Both the position numbers and the translations under genes were made by a program. 64,000 bases of DNA from Prolixibacter sp. NT017 (lineage in GTDB: Bacteria > Bacteroidota > Bacteroidia > Bacteroidales > Prolixibacteraceae), in contig NZ_BLAV01000001.1 of NCBI RefSeq assembly GCF_009617875.1, forward strand, positions 4,836,001-4,900,000. Reading direction: 5' to 3'. Below, piece after piece: positions 27,085 to 36,843 of the stretch. Position 1 is the first letter of the stretch. Every line of letters starts with the position of its first letter. The notes below the pieces were generated by a model. It saw only the letters and a program-made list of their open reading frames with translations, was not told where the DNA came from and did not search any database.

Positions 27085-28371
27085 TTACGTGTTATCCAAT
27101 ATTTTCAGTTCAATGAGCTCAATTCTCGTCTTGGATCCTCTCAATACTTTAAACTGAAATTTGTCGATGTCTATAATGGTATTCATGGTGGGAATACTTC
27201 CGTACTGATGAAGAATGTATCCGGCGATGGTTTCGTAGTTGTCGTCAACCGGTAAACCGAGGAAATATTTTTCGTTGATCTGGTCGATTTTCATTCGACC
27301 CGAGAAGATGTAATGCTTGTCGTCAATCTTGCGTTCGACCAACTCAACTGTGTCGTGCTCATCTTCAATCTCTCCAAAAATTTCTTCCAAAATATCTTCG
27401 GTGGTAACGATGCCTGCGGTTCCTCCAAACTCATCAACGACAACGGCCAGACTTTTGTGCTCATGCAGAAATTTCGTTAGCAGCTTGCTGGCTTCCATGG
27501 TTTCCGGTACAAAGATGACTTTTCGGAGAGAAGTTTTAATGTTTTCCTGATTGTGAAAGAGGTCAGATGAATGGAAGTAGCCGATGACATTATCGATGCT
27601 CTCGTTGAAAACAATGATTTTGGAAAAACCAGTTTCGATGAAACGCTGGCGTAGATCATCCATGGGGGTATCAACCTCTACTGCTTCAATTTCAGGTCTC
27701 GGCACAAGGCATTCTCTCAATTTTACTTTTGAAAAATCGAGTGCATTTTTGAATAGCTTGATTTCATTTTCAACTGTTTCGGAAACTTCCCCTGCCGAAG
27801 CTTCACTCTCGCCGATGAACTTATTCAGATCGACGCGGCCAAATACCAATTGCTCCTGCTCTTGTACAATTTCTGTTTTGAATACTTTCCTGAGCAGTAA
27901 CCTGGATATCTCCATGGTGAACCAGGTGATTGGATAGAAAAGGAGGTAAAAAATGCCTACCGGGATGGCGAAAATATTCAGGGCAAGGTTCGGTTTTAAC
28001 CGAAAAAGCGTTTTGGGCAGAAATTCCGCCACGAAGAGAATAACGAGGGTCGAGAGGAGTGTCTGAGTGATTAGCGAAAGCGTGTCGTTAGTAACAATGG
28101 GAGTGACGATGGGGTCCAGCATTTTGGCAAATGCGATACCGTAAACGACCAGTGCCACGTTGTTGCCAAGAAGCATCGTGGCGATGTAATGCCCAGGTTT
28201 CCGGGTATACAGAGTGAGTAGCCTGCTGTTTAAAAAGTTCCTGTTTTTTTCTAACTCAAGGCGCAGTTTATCGGAAGATACAAATGCCATTTCCATCCCG
28301 GAAAAAAAGGCGGAAGCGGCAAGTGTTCCAAATATGATTAGAAAAACGTTCATGTTTGGCAGGTTCAGCAA
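27085..28371 (-). CDS. CNNM/CBS/CorC-HlyC family membrane protein
   Basis: A 428-aa protein with an N-terminal CNNM (DUF21) transmembrane domain (about 1-190), a pair of CBS domains (about 210-335, with EVDTPMDDLRQRFIETGFSK and VVDEFGGTAGIVTTEDILEEIFGEI) and a C-terminal CorC_HlyC domain. Related proteins take part in magnesium or cobalt export; the hemolysin label in databases is historical. It starts directly after the lptC stop codon, with no gap. Confidence 0.9.
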   Translation of the reverse strand: MLNLPNMNVFLIIFGTLAASAFFSGMEMAFVSSDKLRLELEKNRNFLNSRLLTLYTRKPGHYIATMLLGNNVALVVYGIAFAKMLDPIVTPIVTNDTLSLITQTLLSTLVILFVAEFLPKTLFRLKPNLALNIFAIPVGIFYLLFYPITWFTMEISRLLLRKVFKTEIVQEQEQLVFGRVDLNKFIGESEASAGEVSETVENEIKLFKNALDFSKVKLRECLVPRPEIEAVEVDTPMDDLRQRFIETGFSKIIVFNESIDNVIGYFHSSDLFHNQENIKTSLRKVIFVPETMEASKLLTKFLHEHKSLAVVVDEFGGTAGIVTTEDILEEIFGEIEDEHDTVELVERKIDDKHYIFSGRMKIDQINEKYFLGLPVDDNYETIAGYILHQYGSIPTMNTIIDIDKFQFKVLRGSKTRIELIELKILDNT

Positions 28372-28983
28372 TTATTGATCTTCGTTTACGTAAAGCGTTC
28401 CTTTCGGTTGAAGAATTTTCCAGTTTTTTAGATTTTCATCCGACTCGAGACCGATACCGGTAATCACCTGGTCGCTCCGGATGATGCGCACATATTTATC
28501 GGAGAAAATTCGTTTTTCCTTTTGCAACCAGGTCAGCTTTTCGGTCTTCAACGTATCCCCATCAGCATTCACTGCCACCACATTACCAATAGCCACCCAT
28601 TTTTGCTCTTTCTCGAAGTGTTTGCCGTAGTTGGCTGAAATGCCGGAAGTAATCTTCTCGTTCTTATCGAACTCAACAATATGAAAACCGTCAGGAAATT
28701 CGGTGTAAGGTTCTTTTTTATTATCGTACTGAAGCAGACGCGGGGTTGTCAGTCGGTAACGCACCACACCAGAGTCAGTGTAAGTCATCTCGAAATTGTT
28801 GGCATCGACTGTCGGTAATTCTTCCTGCTCAATCAGCTTTGAAGGAAGGTCAGCTTCAACCTTGGACTGACAAGACAAAAGAAGCATTGCTGCTCCTAAT
28901 GAAAGGGCAGCAATGCTTGACTTAATCAGTATTTTAAATTTATATGCCGTAGTATTAACGGAGTCGTACTTTTGTTGTTTCAT
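28372..28983 (-). CDS. lptC: LptC-like lipoprotein, LPS export
   Basis: Predicted inner-membrane/periplasmic part of the Lpt bridge, taking LPS from LptBFG to LptA. The frame is open from 29100, but I place the start at the ATG at 28983 (203 aa). That gives an N-terminus with a hydrophobic helix ending in a lipobox (AAMLLLSC) and removes an implausible charged extension. The LptC domain (about 55-195: FEMTYTDSGVVRYRLTTPRL, EFPDGFHIVEFD) has the usual beta-jellyroll pattern. The start overlaps the end of the upstream TPR gene by 29 bp. Confidence 0.85.
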   Translation of the reverse strand: MKQQKYDSVNTTAYKFKILIKSSIAALSLGAAMLLLSCQSKVEADLPSKLIEQEELPTVDANNFEMTYTDSGVVRYRLTTPRLLQYDNKKEPYTEFPDGFHIVEFDKNEKITSGISANYGKHFEKEQKWVAIGNVVAVNADGDTLKTEKLTWLQKEKRIFSDKYVRIIRSDQVITGIGLESDENLKNWKILQPKGTLYVNEDQ

Positions 28984-30580
28984 TAATCCAGCCTCCCACT
29001 TTGTAAGTATCTCCGGCATTGTATCCCTGGAAGAAAGCATTCTCCTTGTTTGGGAAATATTGTTTGTAAATGTTGATATTCTTATTGGCTTCTGCCGCAA
29101 CTGACGGATCTACTGCTTTTGCTTTTTCAAAGTAGTCAACTGCCAATACAAATACCATTGCTTTTTCAAAGTCCTTATCGCTGAAAGTTTTCGCTGAAGC
29201 AGCATAAATGCTTCCCATCAACAGGTAAGGCTTACCGTTGTTCGGTTCCAGATTGATGGCTTCGCGAGCATCATTCCGTGCAGCCTGGTATTGTTTCTGG
29301 CTCAGCTCAACAGTGCCCAATTCGTAAAGGTCGAGTGCTTTTTGCTTCGTATCTTTTTCCAGCGAGATAGCCTCTTTGTAATACTTAATGGCTTTGGCAA
29401 AGTCCTCTGTTTTGATGTACAAGCGAGCCATTGAGAATGCAGACTGTGCAGACGGCTCCAGTTGGTAAAGCTTATCGGCTGCATTTTCGTAAAGCTTGCT
29501 GTCGGTACAGTTTTCACTGTTCAACAAATACAGCATCTTGCGCAGCATGTCAACATCATTCGGATTTTTCTCGAATTTCGGCGTATACAGCTTGATCAGG
29601 GTTTCGCAATCGGCAGCACCTGAGTTTTCGAAGATAGTATTAATATTATCCGCAGCTATCTGGTATGCCTTGTCGTTGGGGTCTTTAGCCAGGTTTGCAT
29701 TGGCTACAGCCAACGTTTTATCATACACCTCCATCACTTTATCCGATTGGAATTCACCGGTTTTGAAAAGAACGGAAGTACCTTGCATCAACTGAACCAG
29801 CACCGCTGCTTCTGTTTTATTACCCTGCAGCTCCAATGACTGTTGCAACCAATCGTAACCTGTTTTGTAGATTTCATTCAATTGATCGTCTGTCAGCTGA
29901 TCTGCGTGCTCGAGTTTGTATTTCAGGTATGTAGTGGCTTTACGTCCCAACAGGAATCCTTTGTCATCGAAGTATTTCATTCGCTTGTCGTAGATAGACA
30001 GCAACTTGTCAAGCAAAGCCGGTTTTTCTGAATCGGAAGCCTTGGAAAGCATATCCTCGTACATCTTAATACCTACAATGTAGACATTGACCGATGATTT
30101 AGGATATTTCTTGTAAATATGTTCCCATGGCTTGAGAGCCGATTTATAGTCTTTCATCTGGTAGAACTGGTCATACAATGAGTAGCTACTCATGTAATCT
30201 TTGTCCTTGGCTTTAATCAGCTGCGATTGAGTACGGAGATCAACTCCGGTTTCATTTTCTTCTGTCTTGTCCGGCTTCTTACCAATGTACATGTTGATGA
30301 CATCTTTATTGTTTCCTTCGATGTCCAGTTTTTCTTCGCCGGCAGGATAACTGAATTTCAGATATTTGGTCTTGTCACTTATCTGCAGTTTGTATTTGCC
30401 GTCGAAACTTGTAAAAAAAGAATCGTTTGTACGGTTGGCAGTAACAGTAACACCTGCAGCGGGTTTACCATCAATATATACCGTACCAGTAACCGTTCGC
30501 TGTGCCATTGCGCCAGCGATTCCCAACGTGTAGGTTAGGATGAGTACTAAAGCTGTTCTGATAATCGTCTTCATATCCAT
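28955..30580 (-). CDS. Exported TPR protein with N-terminal CarboxypepD_reg-like domain
   Basis: A 541-aa protein with a signal peptide (cleavage after AMAQ, about residue 26), a CarboxypepD_reg-like beta domain (about 27-95, TVTGTVYIDGKPAAGVTVTA), and tetratricopeptide repeats through the rest, clearest at 385-470 (AFSMARLYIKTEDFAKAIKY, ALDLYELGTVELSQKQYQAA). It is probably periplasmic. The genomic order coaX-OMP-TPR-lptC suggests a role in outer-membrane assembly, but I do not know a tested function. An alternative start two codons downstream (MKTIIR) is equally good. Confidence 0.8.
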   Translation of the reverse strand: MDMKTIIRTALVLILTYTLGIAGAMAQRTVTGTVYIDGKPAAGVTVTANRTNDSFFTSFDGKYKLQISDKTKYLKFSYPAGEEKLDIEGNNKDVINMYIGKKPDKTEENETGVDLRTQSQLIKAKDKDYMSSYSLYDQFYQMKDYKSALKPWEHIYKKYPKSSVNVYIVGIKMYEDMLSKASDSEKPALLDKLLSIYDKRMKYFDDKGFLLGRKATTYLKYKLEHADQLTDDQLNEIYKTGYDWLQQSLELQGNKTEAAVLVQLMQGTSVLFKTGEFQSDKVMEVYDKTLAVANANLAKDPNDKAYQIAADNINTIFENSGAADCETLIKLYTPKFEKNPNDVDMLRKMLYLLNSENCTDSKLYENAADKLYQLEPSAQSAFSMARLYIKTEDFAKAIKYYKEAISLEKDTKQKALDLYELGTVELSQKQYQAARNDAREAINLEPNNGKPYLLMGSIYAASAKTFSDKDFEKAMVFVLAVDYFEKAKAVDPSVAAEANKNINIYKQYFPNKENAFFQGYNAGDTYKVGGWINETTKVRLR

Positions 30581-30599
30581 ACCAATATGTGTGTAATTG

Positions 30600-31883
30600 T
30601 TAATCGAATTTACGTTTAATAAACCACCGTTCGTTAAGCAAGAAATGCAAAGTCAGTTTTGCATAGTCTTCTTTCAACAAGTTATTGCTCGTCGTTCCTA
30701 ATCTTCCGAATTCAGCTGAAAGGTTCAGGGTAGACCGGGAACGGCTCAGTGGTAAACCTATACCAAAGGTCATGCCATAACTGTTAATCTGCGTCCCGTT
30801 GAGGTAAAGATAGGAATTCTCGTAAAACATTCCCATGCGATAATAGGCTCTATTCCAGTAGCTTCTGATGGAATACTGATTCGGGTTCCATTCAACACCA
30901 GCTGAATAACGATTCCTGTCGGTTAAGTAGGACGGCGTTTGCCCGAATACAGTGGCCTGCGACCACGACTGGTGATAATAATCGGCACCCAACGTGATTT
31001 TATTCTTGATAACATAAGAAACTCCGGCTCCATATGTTACGGGTAATTTCGTTAGTTGTGAACGATCCTCGATATGGGTAAGTGTATCGGTGATTTGATT
31101 GGATGTTCCGCGGAAAAGGGCTTTTTCCTGGTGAAGCGTATATTTTGACTGGTATTTCTGAGAAGGCTCAAAAGTACCTCCCACTACCCATTGGTTATTG
31201 CTCTTGGTTTTGAAATGATATTGTACTCCGAGATTGAAACCATAGTCGTGAATCATCAGACTTTTAACTTCAGAGTAATCGTACATATTCGGGTCCGTAA
31301 GGTAATTTCGGTAAATATTGTCGCTTAAGGTTCCAAACAGGTACCATGCGTTAAAGCCTAACGAAAAATTTGGAGAAAGATTAAAACCATTTCCCCAGAA
31401 TACTTTAGTAAGGGTTCCTTTGCCGTTGAAATCTGTTGCAATCTGATTGCCTTCAACCTCGGAAGTGAGATTAACCTGGTAGCCTTTGTCGGAATAAGGC
31501 ATGATACCCAATACGGTCGCCCACCAGTGCGTAATCGGAAATGAGATGTCAATGTTGCTTAAGTTGGTATTGTTATCACCGTTTTTACTCGTCGCTGATT
31601 TGAATTCAGTATGGCGCGAACTAAGTCCAAAGTCCATTAGGAAGGTCATACTATCAATGGCGGTGTACGAAGCCGGGTTGGCCGTATTAATCTGATCGGA
31701 AAAACGTGTTCCAATTCCAATCCCGCCCATGGCAGAGGAGCGTCCCTGCCCGTAATCACGCAGTTTTCCCAATCCGTACCTTGAATACGGAGAGCTGGTG
31801 TCATTATTTTGTTGTGCCATTGCGGCAACAGAGGTTACAAATACAACAACAACCGTAGCTACTATTCTAATCGTTTTTGACAT
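30600..31883 (-). CDS. Outer-membrane beta-barrel protein, function unknown
   Basis: A 427-aa protein with a signal peptide (cleaved after AMAQ) and a pattern of alternating, glycine- and aromatic-rich strands ending in a terminal aromatic-rich strand, as in FadL/PorV-like barrels. SSPYSRYGLGKLRDYGQGRSSAMGGIGIG at the N-terminus is the recognisable family block. It overlaps the coaX stop by 17 bp and is followed 20 bp later by the TPR gene, so the two envelope proteins are likely made together. Confidence 0.75.
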   Translation of the reverse strand: MSKTIRIVATVVVVFVTSVAAMAQQNNDTSSPYSRYGLGKLRDYGQGRSSAMGGIGIGTRFSDQINTANPASYTAIDSMTFLMDFGLSSRHTEFKSATSKNGDNNTNLSNIDISFPITHWWATVLGIMPYSDKGYQVNLTSEVEGNQIATDFNGKGTLTKVFWGNGFNLSPNFSLGFNAWYLFGTLSDNIYRNYLTDPNMYDYSEVKSLMIHDYGFNLGVQYHFKTKSNNQWVVGGTFEPSQKYQSKYTLHQEKALFRGTSNQITDTLTHIEDRSQLTKLPVTYGAGVSYVIKNKITLGADYYHQSWSQATVFGQTPSYLTDRNRYSAGVEWNPNQYSIRSYWNRAYYRMGMFYENSYLYLNGTQINSYGMTFGIGLPLSRSRSTLNLSAEFGRLGTTSNNLLKEDYAKLTLHFLLNERWFIKRKFD

Positions 31884-32601
31884 TATATTCGAGGATTCGG
31901 TTCAACCCCAGCAGGGTAATTTCAAATTTTACAAAGATGGAACTTTTTAACTTTTTATCAAAGAATTCAGCATCGCCCCCAGTCATAATTATTCTTAAAT
32001 CCGGCCAGCTGGATTTCACCTTGTTAATCACGCTTTCCACTTCCGAAATAATGCCGGTTTGCACTCCGCTGTGAATGGCTTCTTCGGTTGTTGTGCCGAT
32101 ATCGGGCCATTGGTCTGTTGGCGCGAGTAGCGGAAGGCGCCCTGTGAAATGGTGTAACGAACGGAACCGGGTTCGGAGGCCCGGTGAGATATTTCCGCCC
32201 AGGAAGCCTTTCTCCTTGTCAACTACATCGTAGGTAATAGCGGTTCCTGCATCAATTATGAGCAGGTTCTTGCCGGGGAAAAGGCCAGTCGCACCTACGG
32301 CTGCAGCCAAACGGTCGAGACCGAGTGTTGCTTTTGACCCGTAATTGTTCTTGATTGGGACAGGCGTTGTCGCTGAAAGTTCCAAAAAATAAGAGAACTC
32401 CGTTTGCAGGAGTTGAAGTAGCGCTGAATCATGTTGGGTTACCGACGAAAGAATAGCTTTGTCCAACTGCGAGTACTTGGTTTTCAACCGAGAAATCACT
32501 TCGCGGTCAACCTCTTCCAGTTGAATAATTTCAACCAATCGATCCAGGTCAAACACGGCCAGTTTGGTGCGACTATTTCCTATGTCGATTACCAGATTCA
32601 A
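31867..32601 (-). CDS. coaX: Type III pantothenate kinase
   Basis: First step of CoA synthesis (ATP plus pantothenate to 4'-phosphopantothenate), ASKHA fold. The 244-aa protein has the phosphate-1 block VIDIGNSRTKLAVF, YGSKATLGLDRLAA with the catalytic Asp, LLIIDAGTAITYDVVD, GGNISPGLRTR and IMTGGDAEFF. It lies 9 bp after nadC, linking CoA and NAD synthesis in one transcript. Confidence 0.94.
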   Translation of the reverse strand: MNLVIDIGNSRTKLAVFDLDRLVEIIQLEEVDREVISRLKTKYSQLDKAILSSVTQHDSALLQLLQTEFSYFLELSATTPVPIKNNYGSKATLGLDRLAAAVGATGLFPGKNLLIIDAGTAITYDVVDKEKGFLGGNISPGLRTRFRSLHHFTGRLPLLAPTDQWPDIGTTTEEAIHSGVQTGIISEVESVINKVKSSWPDLRIIMTGGDAEFFDKKLKSSIFVKFEITLLGLNRILEYNVKND

Positions 32602-32609
32602 CAGGAGCT

Positions 32610-33461
32610 TTATTTTTGATTTACATCTATATTCATACTAATATCCAGTGCGGTTACACTGTGGGTCAGGGCTCCGATGGAAATAAAATCGACTCCGGTA
32701 GCGGCAACTCCTTTCAGCCGTTCCAGTGTCATGTTACCAGAAGCCTCCACCTTGGCCCGGCCATTGACCAGTTCCACAGCAAGCTTCATGGTTTCATTGT
32801 CCATGTTGTCCAGCATGATGATGTCGGCACCGGCGGCAATGGCTTCTTCCACTTCTTCGAGATTAGTGGTTTCGACCTCTATTTTAATATGGTCTGAAAT
32901 GGTTGGCCTGATGGCTTCAACTGCTTTGGTAATACCTCCGGCTACTTTGATATGATTGTCTTTAATCATCACCATGTCGTATAAACCAATGCGGTGATTG
33001 GTGCCGCCACCCATTTTTACAGCGTATTTATCCAGTAACCTGAGTCCGGGAACTGTTTTCCGGGTATCGAGAATTTCGGTCTTGTATTCTTCCACGACTT
33101 TTACGTACCTGGATGTTTCGGTAGCAATTCCGCTCATTCGTTGCAGGAAATTAAGTGCGAGCCTTTCTCCGGTCAACAGGGCACGAAAAGAACCTTTAAC
33201 CTGAACGAGTACATCGCCTTTCTTCACAAAACTGCCATCCTCGATATAAGTAGTCCATTCAATGTCCGGATTCAGTTTACGGAATACCCTTTCAGCAACA
33301 GGAAGTCCGGCAACCACACCATCCGCTTTGGCTGTCATGGTAGCTGTCGTCTGCGTTTCTCCCGGTATCACTGTGTTTGTGGTAATATCACCGTCACCGA
33401 TATCCTCTTTCAGCGCATAGTCAATGATGGGATCGATGACGTCAAAATTCAGTATACTCAT
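32610..33461 (-). CDS. nadC: Quinolinate phosphoribosyltransferase (decarboxylating)
   Basis: Converts quinolinate and PRPP to nicotinate mononucleotide. The 283-aa protein has ALKEDIGDGDITT, ALNFLQRMSGIAT, LDTRKTVPGLRLLDKYAVK with the catalytic residues, HRIGLYDMVMIKDNHI and EVETTNLEE. It starts 1 bp after the nadB stop. The quinolinate synthase gene nadA is not in the window. Confidence 0.95.
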   Translation of the reverse strand: MSILNFDVIDPIIDYALKEDIGDGDITTNTVIPGETQTTATMTAKADGVVAGLPVAERVFRKLNPDIEWTTYIEDGSFVKKGDVLVQVKGSFRALLTGERLALNFLQRMSGIATETSRYVKVVEEYKTEILDTRKTVPGLRLLDKYAVKMGGGTNHRIGLYDMVMIKDNHIKVAGGITKAVEAIRPTISDHIKIEVETTNLEEVEEAIAAGADIIMLDNMDNETMKLAVELVNGRAKVEASGNMTLERLKGVAATGVDFISIGALTHSVTALDISMNIDVNQK

Positions 33462-33462
33462 T

Positions 33463-35043
33463 TCACTTTTTTATTCTTACAGGTTCGTATTGAATATCTT
33501 TTCCTAATTGCTGAATGATGTGTTTTGCCTGCTCTGCTACTTCTTCCGGGTGATCTTCACGAATGTGACCACCTCTGCTCTCTTTTCTCAGGATTGCCGA
33601 TTGAATGATTAACCGGCAGATGTCTGTCAGATTCCTAATCTTATGGTGATTGTAGTCATTCGACGGTCTATCGTATTTCGACGACAATTGGTTGACCTCT
33701 TCAAGAGCTGACTTCAGTCCTTCGTGGTTGCGCAAAATGCCTACTTGCGAATTCATTAAATCAGCCAGCTCATTTTTCGCCGAAAGGAATTCCTTGTCTG
33801 TTTCCTTGTTCAGGAAGATGGGGGCCGGCTCTTCTGTTGTTTTGATTTCCTGCAAATTTCTTCGTGCTTTTTCGATGGCTCTCTTTCCATAGACGAGACA
33901 TTCGAGAAGAGAGTTGCTTGCCAACCGATTTGCCCCCATTACACCGGTTGAAGCGACCTCGCCACACGCATATAAACCGGGCATACTGGTTTGTCCCCAC
34001 AAATCGGTGCGAATGCCGCCAACCATATAATGAGCAGCCGGTGCTACCGGAATTAAATCACGGGTCATATCGATTCCCAATTTGGTGAGGTGGGCATCGA
34101 TGGACTGGAACCGGTTGCGGATGTATTCAGCATCGAGATGTTTGAGGCTCAAATAAACATAGGAGGAACCTGTCTTTTTCATCTGCCGGAAGATGGCCGC
34201 TGCTACGACATCGCGTGGAGCCAGTTCGGCCAACGGATGTATTCCTTCCATAAACCGTTCGCCATTCACATCGAGTAGTCTGGCACCTTCGCCACGAACC
34301 GCTTCACTTACCAGGAAGGCGTCTTCTCCCGGTAGGGAAAGTGCAGACGGATGAAACTGGATAAACTCCATATCGGCCATCTTTATGCCGGCACGCCATG
34401 CCAATGCGATTCCGTCTCCGGTGGCTGTATGTGGATTGGTTGAGCGGGTGTAAAGGCGGGACAATCCGCCTGTAGCCATTACAGTAGCTTTCCCTTTAAA
34501 GAGAATATTCTCGCCACTAATGAACTGCAAAGTCTGTACTCCGAGGCAATGATTTTCGTCGACCAAAATGCGAACAGCTGCCGTGTAGTCGAAAGTGGAA
34601 ATGTTTTTCTTCTCGAGGACTTTTTTCAGCATGAAGCTGGTCATCATCTTTCCGGTGGCATCACCACCGGCATGCAAAATTCTCCGGTGTGTGTGACCTC
34701 CTTCCAAACCAAGAAATAATTCGCCGCTTTCATCGTGGTCGAATTCCATCCCACAGGAAATGATCTCTTGGATGCACTGTTGGCCTTCTTTGACCAAAAT
34801 GTCCACGGCGTCGTGGTCGCAAAGGCCTCTGCCGGCGGTTAGCGTGTCCCGAAAATGGTTCTCGGGGCGGTCGTCTTTGTCAATGGCTACAGCAATTCCT
34901 CCCTGAGCGTGATATGAATTGCTCACATCCAGCTCTGATTTGGAAATTAAAGCAACAGTTCCATGGTTCGCAGCATGATAAGCGGAGATTAATCCGGCCA
35001 ATCCACTGCCAATAATAACAAAATCAAATTCAAGGGTCTTCAT
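33463..35043 (-). CDS. nadB: L-aspartate oxidase
   Basis: FAD enzyme oxidising L-aspartate to iminoaspartate, the first step of de novo NAD synthesis. The 526-aa protein has the dinucleotide motif VIIGSGLAGLISAYHAANHG (about 9-28), SYHAQGGIAVA, EGGHTHRRILHAGGDATG, the fumarate-reductase-like block FIQFHPSALSL and GLYACGEVASTGVMGANRLA. It is the promoter-proximal gene of the long - strand operon reaching down to 24881. Confidence 0.94.
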   Translation of the reverse strand: MKTLEFDFVIIGSGLAGLISAYHAANHGTVALISKSELDVSNSYHAQGGIAVAIDKDDRPENHFRDTLTAGRGLCDHDAVDILVKEGQQCIQEIISCGMEFDHDESGELFLGLEGGHTHRRILHAGGDATGKMMTSFMLKKVLEKKNISTFDYTAAVRILVDENHCLGVQTLQFISGENILFKGKATVMATGGLSRLYTRSTNPHTATGDGIALAWRAGIKMADMEFIQFHPSALSLPGEDAFLVSEAVRGEGARLLDVNGERFMEGIHPLAELAPRDVVAAAIFRQMKKTGSSYVYLSLKHLDAEYIRNRFQSIDAHLTKLGIDMTRDLIPVAPAAHYMVGGIRTDLWGQTSMPGLYACGEVASTGVMGANRLASNSLLECLVYGKRAIEKARRNLQEIKTTEEPAPIFLNKETDKEFLSAKNELADLMNSQVGILRNHEGLKSALEEVNQLSSKYDRPSNDYNHHKIRNLTDICRLIIQSAILRKESRGGHIREDHPEEVAEQAKHIIQQLGKDIQYEPVRIKK

Positions 35044-35596
35044 GCAATTGCTTTAAGGTCATCCAAATCAATGCCCGACAAAAATAACATTTCTACAACA
35101 GTTTTAAACCAATGCGTCTTTTTTGTATCCAAGCAGGGAATAAAAAGCAAACCTTCTCTCTCTCTCCCTATCAACACATGAAGTGGGCCGGGGGTTTGTT
35201 TTTTGGCAACGAACAACAGTTATTAGGGGTTTAAAACACTACATTTGCAATTGAAATAACCAGACTAAATTGTAGCAATTTGTCTCCCGTATGTTTTCGC
35301 ATTCTGCAGACTCTCCAATACCGAGAGAGATTCAGTTGCGATTGTTGATGAAGAAGTTGGAGTCGTCGGCTTGCTTTTCCGTTTTTGACCAGTCGCTAAA
35401 AGCTCCTTCTCTGAATAGTTGTTTTTCTGTGAATCCGAATACCGGTCCGGCGTTCGGTGTATTTTTTCATTATAACCTGTAACTGAAACAGCTCAGGTTA
35501 TACTGATACGTAGCCGCCGGAAGGCTTGCTTGTTTTTCTGTAAGAATAGAAACTAACGATTGTAACTGAATTAAATTCCTCATAATCAAATTAACC
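35044..35596. other. Intergenic region between nadB and RND operon; promoter candidate and inverted repeat
   Basis: A 553-bp stretch between divergent units without a convincing gene. A small ORF (35291-35482) has no recognisable features. TACATTTG (35240-35247) matches the Bacteroidota -7 box on the + strand and would give a leader of about 340 nt before the efflux operon. TATAACCTG (35471-35479) and CAGGTTATA (35494-35502) form a perfect 9-bp inverted repeat with a 14-nt loop, 95 bp before the adaptor gene, and could be a regulator site or leader hairpin. No regulator gene is adjacent. Confidence 0.4.
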
Positions 35597-36733
35597 ATGT
35601 CGAAGAGAAGAATAATAATTGTCAGCGTTGGCCTGATTGTACTTTTGGGCTTTTCGTTTGTCCTGATGCAGGTTTTGGTGGGAATGAAACCAGAACCTCC
35701 GAGAAAAGCCGAAGAAGTTGTGAAAAGATTTGTGAAGGCTAAACCGGTTGCCTACCACACGGTTACTGCTTCGGTGAAAGCACCGGGACGGGTACTGGCA
35801 ACAAAGGAAGTGATGTTGGTTGCCGAAGCTTCGGGGCGGATTGAACCGGGCGAAGTAGTCTTGAAGAAAGGAGCCCGTTTTAGCAAAGGACAGAAACTAT
35901 TGAATATCTATAAAGATGAGGCTGAGATGGCACTGCGTTCGCGAAAATCTCAATTCCTGAACAGCCTGGCCAATATGCTTCCGGATATTAAAATTGACTA
36001 TCCTGATTTTTATGGTCAATTCCAGCAGTTTTTCTCATCCGTTCGCCTGGATCGCGATTTGCCCAATCTGCCTACCGTGACTATCGGAAATAATGAGCAG
36101 TTAAAAGTTTTTCTGGCCAGCCGGAATATTCTGAGCGATTACTATTCCATTAAGAAAGATGAGATGGCATTGAAGCGTTACACGCTGTATGCTCCGTTCG
36201 ACGGAACATTTACACAGGTGAATTTTGAAGCGGGCGCTTTCGTGAACATGGGGACACAGCTGGCAAAGATGATCAGTACCAGCAACCTGGAGGTTGAAGT
36301 ACCGGTGGAAAACCGACAGAGCGAATGGATTAAGGTGGGCTCTCCGGCCATTATTCACTCAGCAAGTCGCAATAAAAACTGGCAGGGACACGTGGTTCGC
36401 AAAGCGGATTTTGTCGCTCCCAGTACACAGTCGAGGAGCATCTTTGTAAAGGTCGATCCGGATAACGCTCGCGATGTTCTTTCGGGCGAATACCTGGATG
36501 TGGAATTCAAAGGACAGGAAATTCCCGATGCCATGGAGATTCAGCGAAGCGCCGTGTTCAATTCCAATATTGTTTTCACGGTAGTGGACGGGCGCTTAAA
36601 AAAGGAACCTATCAACCTGATTAAGTACAACGAGGAGACAATTGTGTTCAACGGCTTGGAGCCGGGAACCGAACTCGTGGTGGAACCATTAATTAATGCG
36701 AAGGAAAAAACCGAGGTAGAGATTATCAGGTAA
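35597..36733 (+). CDS. RND efflux periplasmic adaptor (membrane fusion protein)
   Basis: A 378-aa protein with an N-terminal membrane anchor (about 5-26), a split biotinyl-lipoyl domain (VKAPGRVLATKEVMLVAEAS ... LYAPFDGTFTQVNFEAGAFV), a short helical hairpin, a beta-barrel domain (about 235-310) and a membrane-proximal domain. It bridges the inner-membrane pump to the TolC-type channel, both encoded just downstream. An imperfect hairpin lies in the gap before the pump gene. Confidence 0.9.
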   Translation: MSKRRIIIVSVGLIVLLGFSFVLMQVLVGMKPEPPRKAEEVVKRFVKAKPVAYHTVTASVKAPGRVLATKEVMLVAEASGRIEPGEVVLKKGARFSKGQKLLNIYKDEAEMALRSRKSQFLNSLANMLPDIKIDYPDFYGQFQQFFSSVRLDRDLPNLPTVTIGNNEQLKVFLASRNILSDYYSIKKDEMALKRYTLYAPFDGTFTQVNFEAGAFVNMGTQLAKMISTSNLEVEVPVENRQSEWIKVGSPAIIHSASRNKNWQGHVVRKADFVAPSTQSRSIFVKVDPDNARDVLSGEYLDVEFKGQEIPDAMEIQRSAVFNSNIVFTVVDGRLKKEPINLIKYNEETIVFNGLEPGTELVVEPLINAKEKTEVEIIR

Positions 36734-36759
36734 ACACCAAAGCTGAACCTGTTATTCAT

Positions 36760-36817
36760 TGAAACGAGTCGACGCAACTATTTCAATACAGCTAACCGCT
36801 TGCGACGGCGCGTTTCA
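36760..36817 (+). other. Imperfect hairpin between adaptor and pump genes
   Basis: TGAAACG (36760-36766) pairs with CGTTTCA (36811-36817), and inside it CGCAA (36772-36776) can pair with TTGCG (about 36800-36804). The element sits in the 110-bp gap between the adaptor stop and the permease start. It has no T run, so an mRNA processing or stability role fits better than termination. Confidence 0.4.
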
Positions 36818-36843
36818 TGTGAGCCTAATTAATTTGTAAGCAC

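Noticed and set aside
35291..35482. 63-codon ORF upstream of the efflux operon
   Set aside because: No recognisable domain or signal, Ser/Phe/Pro-rich without pattern; it may be leader sequence.
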